A stretch of 28,059 nt of DNA from positions 1 through 28,059 of the forward strand of contig CAJJYZ010000033.1 of assembly GCA_905197485.1 (NCBI GenBank), in the 5' to 3' direction. The DNA is from an uncultured Lachnospiraceae bacterium (lineage in GTDB: Bacteria; Bacillota; Clostridia; Lachnospirales; Lachnospiraceae). The first letter of the stretch is position 1; the number at the start of each line of letters is the position of its first letter. The notes beneath the pieces were generated by a model. It made no database searches. It was not told the DNA's origin and saw only the letters and a program-made list of their open reading frames with translations. The translations under genes and the position numbers were made by a program. Positions 16,018-24,685 of the stretch are shown here, in pieces.

Positions 16018-17100
16018 TTATTCTTCTACCGCTTCTTCTGCAGGAGTTTCTGCTTCAAGAACTTTCATGCTTAAGCTGATTTTCTTCTCAGCAGCGTTTA
16101 AGTCTACGATTTTTGCTGTGATTTCCTGTCCAACTTTTAACACATCTGCCGGTTTTTCAACATGTGTTTTGGAAATCTGTGATACGTGGAGCAATGCATC
16201 CACACCCGGAGCTAATTCTACGAACGCACCAAAGTCTGTCATTCTTGCAACTTTACCTGTTACTTCTGTACCAACTGCATACTTCTCTTCTGCATTTGCC
16301 CATGGATTTGTCTCTGGGAATTTTAAGCTCAATGCAACTTTTGTATTATTGATTTCTTTTACGAGAACTTTTACCTGCTCTCCTACCTGGAATACTTTCT
16401 TCGGATTCTCAACTCTTCCCCAAGACATCTCAGAGATATGTAATAATCCGTCTACTCCGCCAAGGTCGATAAATGCGCCGAAGTCTGTTACGTTTTTCAC
16501 AGTTCCTTCTACTACATCACCAACGTTTAATTTCTCGAAGAGTTCTTTCTGCAATGCTGCCTTCTCGGCAACCAAGAGCTGTCTTCTGTCTCCGATTACG
16601 CGGTTTCTTCTTGGGTTAAACTCGCTGATTACGAATTCGATTTCCTGTCCCTGGTATTTTGTAAGGTCTTTCTCATATGTATCAGATACAAGACTTGCAG
16701 GAATGAATACTCTTGCCTCGTCTACGACAACGCTTAATCCGCCGCCTAAAATCTGATTGACAGTTGCTTTTAACACTTCTTTATTCTCGTAAGCTTCTCT
16801 TAATCTTTCATTGCCTTTTTCTGCTGCTAATCTCTTATATGTTAACAACACCTGACCTTCTCCATCGTTGACTTTCAATACTTTGGCTGTCATAGTATCT
16901 CCTACAGATACCATTGTTGTAAGGTCTGCATTCGGCTCATTTGTGTATTCACTTCTGGAAATGATACCGTCAGCTTTGTAACCGATATTTAAGATAATCT
17001 CATCCGGTTTTACGTCGATAACCGTACCTTCTACAACCTCTCCGTTATGTATTGTCTTTAAAGACTCTTCCAACATTTGTTCAAAAGTTAATTCTGACAT
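16018..17100 (-). CDS. rpsA: S1 RNA-binding domain protein (ribosomal protein S1-like)
   Basis: Proteins of this type bind mRNA at the ribosome and resemble S1, though Firmicute forms are shorter than the six-domain E. coli protein and may not be essential. The start at 17100 has GGAGG 9 bases upstream and gives 360 residues. Four S1 (OB-fold) domains are visible at about 20-91, 109-175, 196-262 and 279-346; the last two are canonical with TDFGAFIDLGGVDGLLHISE and TDFGAFVELAPGVDALLHVS. The tail is acidic. Its start lies inside the end of ispH, out of frame. In many Clostridia ispH and this protein are one fused polypeptide. Confidence 0.93.
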   Translation of the reverse strand: MSELTFEQMLEESLKTIHNGEVVEGTVIDVKPDEIILNIGYKADGIISRSEYTNEPNADLTTMVSVGDTMTAKVLKVNDGEGQVLLTYKRLAAEKGNERLREAYENKEVLKATVNQILGGGLSVVVDEARVFIPASLVSDTYEKDLTKYQGQEIEFVISEFNPRRNRVIGDRRQLLVAEKAALQKELFEKLNVGDVVEGTVKNVTDFGAFIDLGGVDGLLHISEMSWGRVENPKKVFQVGEQVKVLVKEINNTKVALSLKFPETNPWANAEEKYAVGTEVTGKVARMTDFGAFVELAPGVDALLHVSQISKTHVEKPADVLKVGQEITAKIVDLNAAEKKISLSMKVLEAETPAEEAVEE

Positions 17101-17935
17101 TATTTTGAACCTCCTCAATTATATTATTCGGCGTTGACGCCCCTGCTGTAATACCTACCGTTTTTGCTGACCCCAATTGATTCGAATCCAAATCGTCAAG
17201 TGTCTGAATATAGTACGTATCCTCACATGCGCTTGCGCATATTTCAAATAATTTCTGAGTATTGGAGCTATGCTTATCTCCTATTACAATCATAGCGTCC
17301 ACACTCTTTGCAATACTCGCCGCCTCTGTCTGGCGTTCAGTCGTGGCATTACAAATTGTATTTAAAACACTTATATCATATCGCTTTTCCGAAAGAATTT
17401 CAACTATTTCTTCAAATTTCTTGTAATTAAATGTCGTTTGGGATACGACGCATATGTTTCGGTTGGAATCCGCCGTAAACTGCCGCGCGTCCACGACATT
17501 TTGCACGACGGTAACCGGAGTAACAGACCACCCTTTGATGCCTGCCACTTCCGGATGCTCTTCATTCCCAACGATAACAATCTGTTTTCCCGCTTCGCTT
17601 TCCTTCTGTACGATATTGTGGATTTTCTTCACGAACGGACATGTCGCATCCACGCTGGTGAGATGCTTTTCTTCCAGTTTCTCACAGATACGCTTCGGAA
17701 CTCCATGGGAACGAATGATGACGACGCCCTCTTCCACTTTGTCCAAGTCTTCTTCCGTCTGAAGCACTTCGATTCCTTTTTTCTTCATATCCTTAATCAC
17801 TTCTTCATTGTGGATAATCGGACCATAGGTATAAATCTTCTGTCCTTCCGCTTTCTCTACCTGTTCATAAACAGTCTCCACCGCCCGTTTTACACCGAAG
17901 CAGAAGCCGGCTGTTCTGGCAACTTTTACTTCCAT
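17081..17935 (-). CDS. ispH: 4-hydroxy-3-methylbut-2-enyl diphosphate reductase
   Basis: IspH makes IPP and DMAPP in the last step of the MEP isoprenoid pathway using a 4Fe-4S cluster. The 284 residues have the usual length. The three cluster cysteines are at C12 (AGFCFGVKRAV), C99 (VDATCPFV) and C195 (LNTICNAT). The catalytic glutamate region NEEHPEV is at about 124-130, and GITAGASTPNN closes the domain. GGAG precedes the ATG by about 6 bases. The last 20 bases overlap the S1-domain gene, whose ribosome binding site GGAGG is inside the ispH coding sequence, so the downstream start is likely coupled to ispH translation. Confidence 0.97.
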   Translation of the reverse strand: MEVKVARTAGFCFGVKRAVETVYEQVEKAEGQKIYTYGPIIHNEEVIKDMKKKGIEVLQTEEDLDKVEEGVVIIRSHGVPKRICEKLEEKHLTSVDATCPFVKKIHNIVQKESEAGKQIVIVGNEEHPEVAGIKGWSVTPVTVVQNVVDARQFTADSNRNICVVSQTTFNYKKFEEIVEILSEKRYDISVLNTICNATTERQTEAASIAKSVDAMIVIGDKHSSNTQKLFEICASACEDTYYIQTLDDLDSNQLGSAKTVGITAGASTPNNIIEEVQNNVRINF

Positions 17936-17950
17936 ACTTCTCTCCTTTGC

Positions 17951-18607
17951 CTATTTGCAATGAGACAAAATCGTCTCCACCACTTCTTCGATGGACAGGT
18001 TTGACGAATCCACATACACCGCGTCTTCCGCCTGCCGAAGCGGCGCAATCTCCCGATGCATATCCCGATAGTCTCTCTCCTCGATATCCCTTGCAATCTC
18101 TTCCAGGTTACAGTCCACACCCTTTTCCTGTAATTCCAGAAATCTTCGGTTTGCCCTCGTATCCACACTCGCAGTCAGATAAATCTTCGTGTCTGCGTTC
18201 GGCAGGATGTTCGTGCCGATATCTCTTCCGTCCATCACGACGTTTTCCCTTGCCGCCAGGTTTCTCTGCAATTCCAGAAGCTGTGCACGCACTTCCGGCA
18301 CAGCCGAACACATGGAAGCCATATTCCCTACTTCTTCCTCGCGAAGCTTCGCCGTCACATTTTCCCCGTTTAAGTAAATTTGTTGTACGCCGTCTTCATA
18401 CACGATAGAGACGTCCGCGTCTTTGCTTGCTGCCGCGATTTTCTCCGTCTCTTCCGGACGGATGCCCTGCTGCAAGAAATAAATCGCCATGCCCCGGTAC
18501 ATCGCGCCGGTATCCACGTAAATGTATCCCCGTTCCTTTGCCACCAGTTTGGCGATGGTACTTTTTCCGGCGCCCGCCGGCCCATCGATTGCTATATTGT
18601 ATCCCAT
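17951..18607 (-). CDS. cmk: Cytidylate kinase
   Basis: Cmk phosphorylates CMP and dCMP with ATP. The 218 residues carry the P-loop DGPAGAGKST at about 8-17, the YVDTGAMYRG substrate-binding segment near 30-39, VVMDGRDIGT near 118-127 and the LID-region arginines after residue 150. The start has AGGAGG 6 bases upstream. It lies 15 bases upstream of ispH; the order cmk-ispH-S1 protein is frequent in Clostridia, sometimes with plsC between, which is absent here. Confidence 0.97.
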   Translation of the reverse strand: MGYNIAIDGPAGAGKSTIAKLVAKERGYIYVDTGAMYRGMAIYFLQQGIRPEETEKIAAASKDADVSIVYEDGVQQIYLNGENVTAKLREEEVGNMASMCSAVPEVRAQLLELQRNLAARENVVMDGRDIGTNILPNADTKIYLTASVDTRANRRFLELQEKGVDCNLEEIARDIEERDYRDMHREIAPLRQAEDAVYVDSSNLSIEEVVETILSHCK

Positions 18608-18645
18608 AGTACTCCTCCTGTATCTCGTTTCTTTTCAAAAATAAC

Positions 18646-19875
18646 TTACCAAATCGAACTTCCTGCCGCGTATCCGGTTGACCAGGCAATCTGAAGATTA
18701 AACCCTCCGGTTAACGCATCCAAATCCAGGACTTCTCCCGCAAAATACACTCCCGGAACAATCTTCGATTCCATCGTCGATGGATTGATTTCCTTCGTCT
18801 TGACGCCCCCTTGGGTAATAATCGCTTCATTGAACGCACGCGTTCCCGTAATCGTCATCTCGAAATGCTTGATTAAATGCACGAAAGAAAGCCGTTCTTC
18901 CTTGGAGATTTCATTCACCTTCTTCTCCGGATGAATCCCGCTAAGAGTCAGCATCACCGGAATGAGTTTTGCCGGAAACAGCTTCGTAATCGCGTTTTTA
19001 AACTGCCGGTTCTTATTCTCCTCAAAATCTCTGAGCACTCTCGCGTCCAACTGTTCCATGGATAACGCCGGCTTCAGGTCAATGACAAGACGCATCTCTT
19101 TCTTCTGCAGTTTCTTCACGATATAGGAGCTGGCGCTTAACATCAAAGGCCCGCTCACCCCATAATGTGTGAACAGCATTTCTCCAAAATCATGATACAC
19201 TTCTTTCTTGCCGTCATAAATGGACGCCTCCACGTTGCGAAGAGAAAGTCCCTGCAGTTCCTTCGCGTAGTCTTCCTTCACCGTAAGCGGAACTAAGGAC
19301 GGAAGAATCTCTGTCACCTCGTGTCCCATCTCCTTCGCGAAGCGGTATCCATCCCCTGTGGAGCCTGTCGTCTGATAGGAATAGCCGCCTGTGGCAATCA
19401 CGCAGGCATCCCCGGAAAGTTCTGTTCCATTGGACAACCGAACTCCGCAGAATCCGCTCTCATCTTTCAATATCTCTTTTACTTCCGTATGGAGATGGAG
19501 GTCCACATTCTGTCGTTTCAATTCCCTTGTCAAAGCCGCGATAACATCCGAAGAATGGTCGGATTCCGGGAAAACCCGTTCTCCACGCTCCACCTTAATC
19601 TTCAATCCTAATTCCCGGAAAAACTCCATCACATCCTCATTCGTATACCCGTAAAAACTGCTGTATAAGAACTTGGAATTTGAAACGACCGCCCCAAAGA
19701 GCGTGTCCATATCACAGGCATTCGTAATATTGCATCTTCCCTTTCCGGTAATGTAGATTTTCTTCCCAAGCTTCTCGTTTTTTTCCAATAATACGACTTC
19801 ATTTCCATTTCTCGCGGCAAAAATCGCAGCAAACATTCCGGCTGCGCCGCCGCCAACTACAAGCACTCTGCTCAT
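18646..19875 (-). CDS. BaiN/HI0933-family NAD(P)/FAD-dependent oxidoreductase
   Basis: The 409 residues start with a Rossmann FAD-binding motif VGGGAAGMFAA at about 7-17, followed by the family's KKIYITGKGRCNITNA segment near 38-53 and the ATGGYSYQTTGSTGDG segment around 165-180. The C-terminal part ends FAGEVLDLDALTGGFNLQIAWSTG, typical of HI0933-like flavoproteins. Family members include BaiN of bile-acid 7-dehydroxylation and proteins labelled aminoacetone oxidase, but this broad family is found in many genomes without bile acid metabolism, so the substrate is unknown. The start overlaps the rpiR-type stop by 4 bases (ATGA). Its place beside cmk is common in Clostridia. Confidence 0.9.
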   Translation of the reverse strand: MSRVLVVGGGAAGMFAAIFAARNGNEVVLLEKNEKLGKKIYITGKGRCNITNACDMDTLFGAVVSNSKFLYSSFYGYTNEDVMEFFRELGLKIKVERGERVFPESDHSSDVIAALTRELKRQNVDLHLHTEVKEILKDESGFCGVRLSNGTELSGDACVIATGGYSYQTTGSTGDGYRFAKEMGHEVTEILPSLVPLTVKEDYAKELQGLSLRNVEASIYDGKKEVYHDFGEMLFTHYGVSGPLMLSASSYIVKKLQKKEMRLVIDLKPALSMEQLDARVLRDFEENKNRQFKNAITKLFPAKLIPVMLTLSGIHPEKKVNEISKEERLSFVHLIKHFEMTITGTRAFNEAIITQGGVKTKEINPSTMESKIVPGVYFAGEVLDLDALTGGFNLQIAWSTGYAAGSSIW

Positions 19876-20768
19876 TCTTTTCTTCCTTCCAACTCTATCT
19901 CATCTTTGTTATATACCTGATATTCGTCCCATATCTCTTCCAGACTTCCAAGCGTTTTCGTAAGCTCATCCCGCTTCTTCATGCAGAGCGCAACAACAAG
20001 CGCATTGACGACGCTTAACGGCGCCACGAGAGAATCTACAATCGACGCCATATCGCTTCTCGCAATCAAGTTGCAGGAAGAATACGCCGTCATCGGGGAA
20101 TGCTCGCTGTCTGTCAGCGTAATCACCTTCGCTTTGCGGTTATTCGCAAATTCCAACGCTCTCAATGTGCGGACCGAATATCTCGGAAAACTGATTCCGA
20201 TAATCACATCTTCCTCCCCAATCCGAATCAACTGTTCAAAAATCTCGCTGGAGCTGTTCGTATTGACGAGCGTGACGTTCTCAAATATCAGATTCAGGTA
20301 AAACCCAAGAAAACTTGCCAGCGGGGCACAGCTTCGGATGCCTACAATATAGATTCTCTTCGCCTGAAGCATCATCTCTACTGCCTGCTCAAAATGCGTC
20401 TTGTCAAGGTTGGATAACGTCATCTTAATCTTCTCCGCATCCGACTGAAGCACTGTCTCCAGAATCTCTGACTGGCTGATTCTCCCGTACGCAACCTCCA
20501 TACGCTGAATCGAATTCAGTTTATTCCGCACCAATTCCTCCAACGCCTTCTGAAATTCCGGATAACCGTCATATCCGAGCTGTGTGGCGAATCTGACAAC
20601 CGTAGATTCGCTGACTCCCACCGTCTTTCCAAGGCGTGAAGCGGTGAGAAACACTGCTTTATCATAATTCTCCGTAATATAATCCGCGAGAAGCTTCTGT
20701 CCTTTACTCATCTTGTCATACTTCTCCCGAATCTGGTTTAATAACTCATTGGTTCTGTTATTTTTCAT
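19872..20768 (-). CDS. MurR/RpiR-family transcriptional regulator
   Basis: This 298-residue protein has an N-terminal helix-turn-helix of the RpiR type (1-77, with LGKTVGVSESTVVRFATQLGYDGYPEFQKAL) and a C-terminal SIS domain (about 120-260, including IYIVGIRSCAPLASFLG and VIIGISFPRYSVRTL). Such regulators usually sense phosphosugars and control sugar or amino-sugar genes. No sugar genes are nearby; it sits first in the unit with the BaiN-like protein and cmk, so the target is not clear. GGAGG lies 5 bases before the ATG. The C-terminus is short and acidic and overlaps the next start. Confidence 0.93.
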   Translation of the reverse strand: MKNNRTNELLNQIREKYDKMSKGQKLLADYITENYDKAVFLTASRLGKTVGVSESTVVRFATQLGYDGYPEFQKALEELVRNKLNSIQRMEVAYGRISQSEILETVLQSDAEKIKMTLSNLDKTHFEQAVEMMLQAKRIYIVGIRSCAPLASFLGFYLNLIFENVTLVNTNSSSEIFEQLIRIGEEDVIIGISFPRYSVRTLRALEFANNRKAKVITLTDSEHSPMTAYSSCNLIARSDMASIVDSLVAPLSVVNALVVALCMKKRDELTKTLGSLEEIWDEYQVYNKDEIELEGRKE

Positions 20769-20805
20769 CGTTTCCTCCGTAACATATCCTGCTTCCTAAT
20801 GACTT

Positions 20806-20811
20806 ATTATA
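20806..20811 (-). promoter_or_regulatory. Possible -10 box of the rpiR-cmk-ispH unit
   Basis: A perfect TATAAT on the minus strand lies about 38 bases upstream of the rpiR-type start. The region 15-18 bases upstream of it (T-rich, part of the preceding terminator) has no good -35. It is plausible as the unit's promoter, perhaps with activator help. Confidence 0.4.
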
Positions 20812-20828
20812 CACAAAGAGATGGAAAA

Positions 20829-20861
20829 ATAAAAGACTTCTTTTTTCAGAAAGAAAAGAAG
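20829..20861 (-). terminator. Probable terminator after oadA
   Basis: On the minus strand CTTCTTTT pairs with AAAAGAAG around a loop of about 9 bases, followed by a T-rich run. A second hairpin, GAAACG with CGTTTC around TCTTAT, lies just before it. The stem is AT-rich, so strength is uncertain, but no other terminator is seen between oadA and the next gene. Confidence 0.55.
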
Positions 20862-20923
20862 GAAACGATAAGACGTTTCTGCTTAAATCTTAACATTTCC
20901 TTCTGAGTTTCCTTTTCAGTACA

Positions 20924-22330
20924 TTATACCGGATAACTTCCGTTCTCCGTATCCGCAACCTTCTGGTCCACTTTTGTCTGCTGGGCTTCTCTGTATTTGA
21001 AGAAGTCTGTTGCCACCTGTGGGAACAACGCATAAGACAAGACGTCTTCGTCCTGCTGTGACCATTGCGCCATTTCTCCGCGCAACGTATCTAACTCGTC
21101 CGGAATCAAATCTGCCGGACGGCATGTGATAATCTCCGGATTTTCTCCCAGGACTTTCTTCTTCACTTCTTCGTTGAACGGTTTGACCGTCGCACCGTAT
21201 TTTCCACTCAGCACGTCTTTCGTCTCTTTCGTCGCCATCTTATAACGCTCGCCCATCAATACGTTAAATACGGCCTGTGTACCTACAATCTGGGAAGAAG
21301 GAGTTACAAGAGGCGGCTCTCCAAGGTCCTTACGAACGCGAGGTACTTCTTCCAGTACGTCGTAAAACTTGTCTTCTGCGCCCTGTTCTTTGAGCTGTGA
21401 AGTCAGGTTGGACAACATACCGCCCGGTACCTGATAGAGCAATGTCTTAATGTTAACGCCAAGGTTCTTCGGATTCAAAAGTCCGGATTCCAACGCCTCG
21501 TCACGAATTGGACGGAAGTAGTCTGCAATCTCTGCAAGAAGCTTCTGGTCTAAGCCGGTATCGTATGGCGTTCCCTTGAATGTTTCTACCATTACCTCTG
21601 TCGCCGGCTGTGAAGTTCCCATCGCGAACGGGGACATTGCAGTATCAATCACATCTACGCCTGCCTCAACCGCTTTCAAGTATGTCATAGAGGCAACGCC
21701 GGATGTGTAGTGTGTATGGAGCTGAATTGGAAGGCTTGTCGCTCCCTTCATCGCTTCCACGAGTTCTGTCGCTTTATATGGAACTAAAAGTCCCGCCATA
21801 TCCTTGATACAGATAGACGTAGCGCCCATATCCTCGATTTTCTTCGCAATATCCATCCAGTAATCCAGTGTATAAGCATCTCCCAATGTATAGGACAATG
21901 CAACCTGTGCATCCGCTTTTTCTTTTACTGCCGCTTTTACGGCTGTCTTCAAGTTACGGATATCGTTCAGACAGTCAAAAATACGGATGATGTCGATTCC
22001 GTTTGCAACGGATTTCTGCACAAAATATTCTACCACGTCATCCGCATATGGACGGTATCCGAGGATATTCTGTCCGCGGAATAACATCTGAAGCTTTGTA
22101 TTCTTGAATCCATCGCGGAATTTACGAAGTCTCTCCCAAGGGTCCTCTTTTAAGAATCGAAGAGAGGCATCGAATGTAGCGCCACCCCAGCACTCAACAG
22201 AATGGTATCCTACTTTATCCATTTTATCAACGATTGGAAGCATCTGTTCTGTTGTCATTCGTGTCGCAATCAATGACTGATGCGCATCACGTAAGACGGT
22301 TTCTGTAATTTTAATTGGTTTTTTCTCCAT
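20924..22330 (-). CDS. oadA: Oxaloacetate decarboxylase alpha-type carboxyltransferase
   Basis: This subunit moves a carboxyl group between oxaloacetate (or pyruvate) and biotin. The 468 residues start with the typical ITETVLRDAHQSLIATRM segment (about 8-25); the barrel includes the metal-binding LHTHYTSG near 203-210, CIKDMAGLL with the metal-bridging lysine near 180-184, and the SQPATE segment. The PYC_OADA region follows. There is no C-terminal biotin domain, which in other OadA is fused; here biotin is carried by the separate protein at 23521-23880. GGAGG lies 9 bases upstream of the ATG. It is the last gene of the operon. Without biotin carboxylase in the window, a decarboxylase or transcarboxylase role is more likely than pyruvate carboxylase. 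Confidence 0.93.
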   Translation of the reverse strand: MEKKPIKITETVLRDAHQSLIATRMTTEQMLPIVDKMDKVGYHSVECWGGATFDASLRFLKEDPWERLRKFRDGFKNTKLQMLFRGQNILGYRPYADDVVEYFVQKSVANGIDIIRIFDCLNDIRNLKTAVKAAVKEKADAQVALSYTLGDAYTLDYWMDIAKKIEDMGATSICIKDMAGLLVPYKATELVEAMKGATSLPIQLHTHYTSGVASMTYLKAVEAGVDVIDTAMSPFAMGTSQPATEVMVETFKGTPYDTGLDQKLLAEIADYFRPIRDEALESGLLNPKNLGVNIKTLLYQVPGGMLSNLTSQLKEQGAEDKFYDVLEEVPRVRKDLGEPPLVTPSSQIVGTQAVFNVLMGERYKMATKETKDVLSGKYGATVKPFNEEVKKKVLGENPEIITCRPADLIPDELDTLRGEMAQWSQQDEDVLSYALFPQVATDFFKYREAQQTKVDQKVADTENGSYPV

Positions 22331-22349
22331 GTTTCATTCTCCTCCATCT

Positions 22350-23501
22350 CTATTTCACGCCAAAGATTGCCATGAAGGTTCCGGCTGCAACCGCCGTACC
22401 GATAACACCGGCAACGTTTGGTCCCATCGCATGCATCAATAAGAAGTTTGTCGGGTCCGCTTCCGCTCCAACTTTCTGGGAAACGCGCGCCGCCATCGGA
22501 ACCGCAGACACACCCGCAGAACCGATTAACGGATTGACCTTTCCTCCGCTCAACTTGCACATCAGCTTACCGAACAGCACACCCGCTGCCGTACCGAAGG
22601 CAAAGGCAATCAAACCTAAGATTACGATTTTGATTGTGTCCATATTCAGGAATGCTTCCGCACTCGTCGTCGCACCAACGGATGTACCGAGAAGAATAAC
22701 AACGATATACATCAATGCGTTGCTTGCCGTCTCCGTAAGCTGTCTTACCACGCCGCATTCTTTGAACAGGTTACCTAACATCAACATACCAACGAGTGGA
22801 GCTGTCGTAGGAAGAATCAAGGAAACGACAATCGTAATAATAATCGGGAAGAGAATCTTCTCCAACTGGGAAACGGGTCTTAACTGTTCCATCTTAATCT
22901 TACGTTCTTCTTCTGTCGTAAGCAGCTTCATAATCGGCGGCTGAATAATCGGAACAAGTGACATATAAGAGTATGCCGCTACCGCGATTGGCCCTAAGAT
23001 TGCCGTCTGCTGCAATTTACCGGCAAGGAAGATGGACGTTGGTCCGTCCGCACCACCGATGATAGAGATTGCCGCTGCCGCTTTGTCGGAGAATCCCATC
23101 GCCATCGCTCCGAGATAAGCCGCGAAGATACCGAACTGTGCCGCTGCTCCAAGAAGGAAGCTCTTCGGATTGGCAATCAATGGTCCGAAGTCCGTCATCG
23201 CTCCAACACCCATGAAGATTAAGGACGGAAGAATCGCCCATTCATCAAGTAAATAGAAGTAATGAAGAAGACCTCCCACTCCATTTTCCGAATCCTCAAT
23301 CGATAACATAATATCCGGGTAGATGTTTACCAAAAGCATACCGAAGGCAATCGGAACAAGAAGAAGCGGTTCGAATCCCTTCCGGATAGCCAGATACAGA
23401 AACACACATGCAACCGCAATCATAACATAGTTCCCCCATGTCAGATTGAAAAACGCTGTCTGGTCCATGAGGTTTCCCAATGTACTTGTAATGTATTCCA
23501 T
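22350..23501 (-). CDS. oadB: Sodium-translocating decarboxylase beta subunit
   Basis: The beta subunit releases CO2 from carboxybiotin and couples this to Na+ export. The 383 residues are highly hydrophobic with about nine helices. Conserved family segments are present: the FMGVGAMTDFGPLIANP segment near residues 95-111, GGADGPTSIFLAGKL near 147-161 and SYMSLVPIIQPPIM near 177-190. The first of these contains the aspartate known to be important in the pump. GGAGG precedes the ATG. It lies between the biotin carrier and the oadA gene. The same subunit type serves oxaloacetate, methylmalonyl-CoA and glutaconyl-CoA decarboxylases, so this gene alone does not define the substrate. Confidence 0.95.
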   Translation of the reverse strand: MEYITSTLGNLMDQTAFFNLTWGNYVMIAVACVFLYLAIRKGFEPLLLVPIAFGMLLVNIYPDIMLSIEDSENGVGGLLHYFYLLDEWAILPSLIFMGVGAMTDFGPLIANPKSFLLGAAAQFGIFAAYLGAMAMGFSDKAAAAISIIGGADGPTSIFLAGKLQQTAILGPIAVAAYSYMSLVPIIQPPIMKLLTTEEERKIKMEQLRPVSQLEKILFPIIITIVVSLILPTTAPLVGMLMLGNLFKECGVVRQLTETASNALMYIVVILLGTSVGATTSAEAFLNMDTIKIVILGLIAFAFGTAAGVLFGKLMCKLSGGKVNPLIGSAGVSAVPMAARVSQKVGAEADPTNFLLMHAMGPNVAGVIGTAVAAGTFMAIFGVK

Positions 23502-23520
23502 TTTATAACCTCCAAACGCC

Positions 23521-23880
23521 TTAGTTTAATGTAGCCATGACTGCTCCTGCTTCTACAGAATCGCCTACTGCTACATCAATGCTGGCAACGGTTCCGTCTT
23601 CCGGCGCTACAACCGGGATTTCCATCTTCATTGCTTCGATAATGATGACCGGGTCGCCTTTTGCAACCTTCTGTCCCACGCTTGCTTCTAATTTGAATAC
23701 TTTTCCTGCCGCTCCCGCTTTCACTTCAATGCTTCCGGCTGCCGCAGCTTTCTTCTGAACCGGAGCCGCCTTTGGCGCCTGTGCCGGAGCTGCTTTCGGT
23801 GCTGTAACTGCTCCACCTGCATTTTCTTCTACTGTAACATCATACACATTTCCATTTACTGTGATTGTATAGCTTTTCAT
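23521..23880 (-). CDS. Biotin carrier subunit of the decarboxylase
   Basis: This 119-residue protein carries the biotin that shuttles CO2 from a carboxyltransferase to the membrane pump. It begins with a short beta region (KSYTITVNGNVYDVTVEE), followed by an alanine- and proline-rich flexible linker (about 21-48), then a biotinyl domain. The biotinylation motif EAMKME is at 82-87 with K85 as the modified lysine. It resembles MmdC/GcdC-type carriers and the 1.3S subunit of transcarboxylase. The gene is the only biotin domain in the operon, so both carboxyltransferases probably use it. A biotin ligase is not in the window. Confidence 0.95.
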   Translation of the reverse strand: MKSYTITVNGNVYDVTVEENAGGAVTAPKAAPAQAPKAAPVQKKAAAAGSIEVKAGAAGKVFKLEASVGQKVAKGDPVIIIEAMKMEIPVVAPEDGTVASIDVAVGDSVEAGAVMATLN

Positions 23881-23907
23881 TTTGATTTCCTCCTGTTATC
23901 TAATCTC

Positions 23908-24672
23908 TTACACCCATTTATTGGATGGTCTTCGCTTAATGGAACGAACAACGAATCCGTCAGTTGACGTTCCTTCCTGCGCCGCAATTGCCGCTGTGAT
24001 GACCGCTACTAATTCGTAGTCATCCACTTCTTCTATGGATTCTGCCGCCGCAGCTTCCGGCTGTTTTGCCGTTGTCTCTTTCACATTTTCTTTCTGTTTT
24101 GTCTGGCCGAGCAAAGCCGGAATATATTTCATCAGAGAAATAATAAACGCGAGGAAAATCAATACCGCAAATACCGTTCCCATTCCGAGGAGCGTATTCA
24201 TTCCCGCTTTTTTCAGAATCTCTCCCATTCCGTACTCCGCAGATATATCCATGGATTCCATCGTCAGATTCTCATCAAACTGAATCGCGATGGTCGCGTT
24301 TCTGTCTTCGTATTTTGCTTCTGTGGAAAGTGTCACGCCACTTTTATCCGTTTCCGCTTCAAACTCTCCATGTCCTTCGTATGCGCCGCACTCGTCAATC
24401 GCCGCTTTCCATGCGTTTATCATCGACACAAGCGCTTCCTTTTCAATCGGAAGTCCAATCTGCATCATCGATAAATTCACCTGAAGCTCCGAACCCTTCT
24501 CAAACTGTTCAAACGCTTCGTCATTCATCACCGCAAAACTGGAAATCATGCCTTCCGCATACTGCTCCAACATTTCCTTATCATACTCTACTGTCTGCTT
24601 CTGGCTTCCGCACCCTGCAATGCCGAGTACGACAAACAGCGCACACAGTAACACACTCAATCTTTTCTTCAC
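23908..24672 (-). CDS. OadG-family subunit with N-terminal lipoprotein domain
   Basis: OadG/MmdD subunits anchor the carboxyltransferase to the pump. The start at GTG 24672 follows GAGGTG by 6 bases and gives 254 residues. It begins with a lipoprotein signal whose lipobox ends GIAGC, making C21 the lipidated residue. Residues 22-159 form a predicted extracytoplasmic domain of unrecognised family, and a membrane helix (about 160-185, TLLGMGTVFAVLIFLAFI) is typical of OadG. A charged, alanine-rich linker follows. The C-terminus (VAVITAAIAAQEGTS, then VVRSIKRRPSNKW) matches the tail of MmdD-type delta subunits. Classical OadG is about 80-120 residues, so the N-terminal domain is an addition. It starts 14 bases after the preceding stop. 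Confidence 0.85.
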   Translation of the reverse strand: MKKRLSVLLCALFVVLGIAGCGSQKQTVEYDKEMLEQYAEGMISSFAVMNDEAFEQFEKGSELQVNLSMMQIGLPIEKEALVSMINAWKAAIDECGAYEGHGEFEAETDKSGVTLSTEAKYEDRNATIAIQFDENLTMESMDISAEYGMGEILKKAGMNTLLGMGTVFAVLIFLAFIISLMKYIPALLGQTKQKENVKETTAKQPEAAAAESIEEVDDYELVAVITAAIAAQEGTSTDGFVVRSIKRRPSNKWV

Positions 24673-24685
24673 CTTGTTCACCTCA

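Noticed and set aside
20837..20921. Long inverted repeat GAAGGAAA / TTTCCTTC between oadA and rpiR as a possible operator
   Set aside because: The two arms are more than 25 bases apart and compete with simpler terminator hairpins; no sign of a binding site beyond purine-rich composition.
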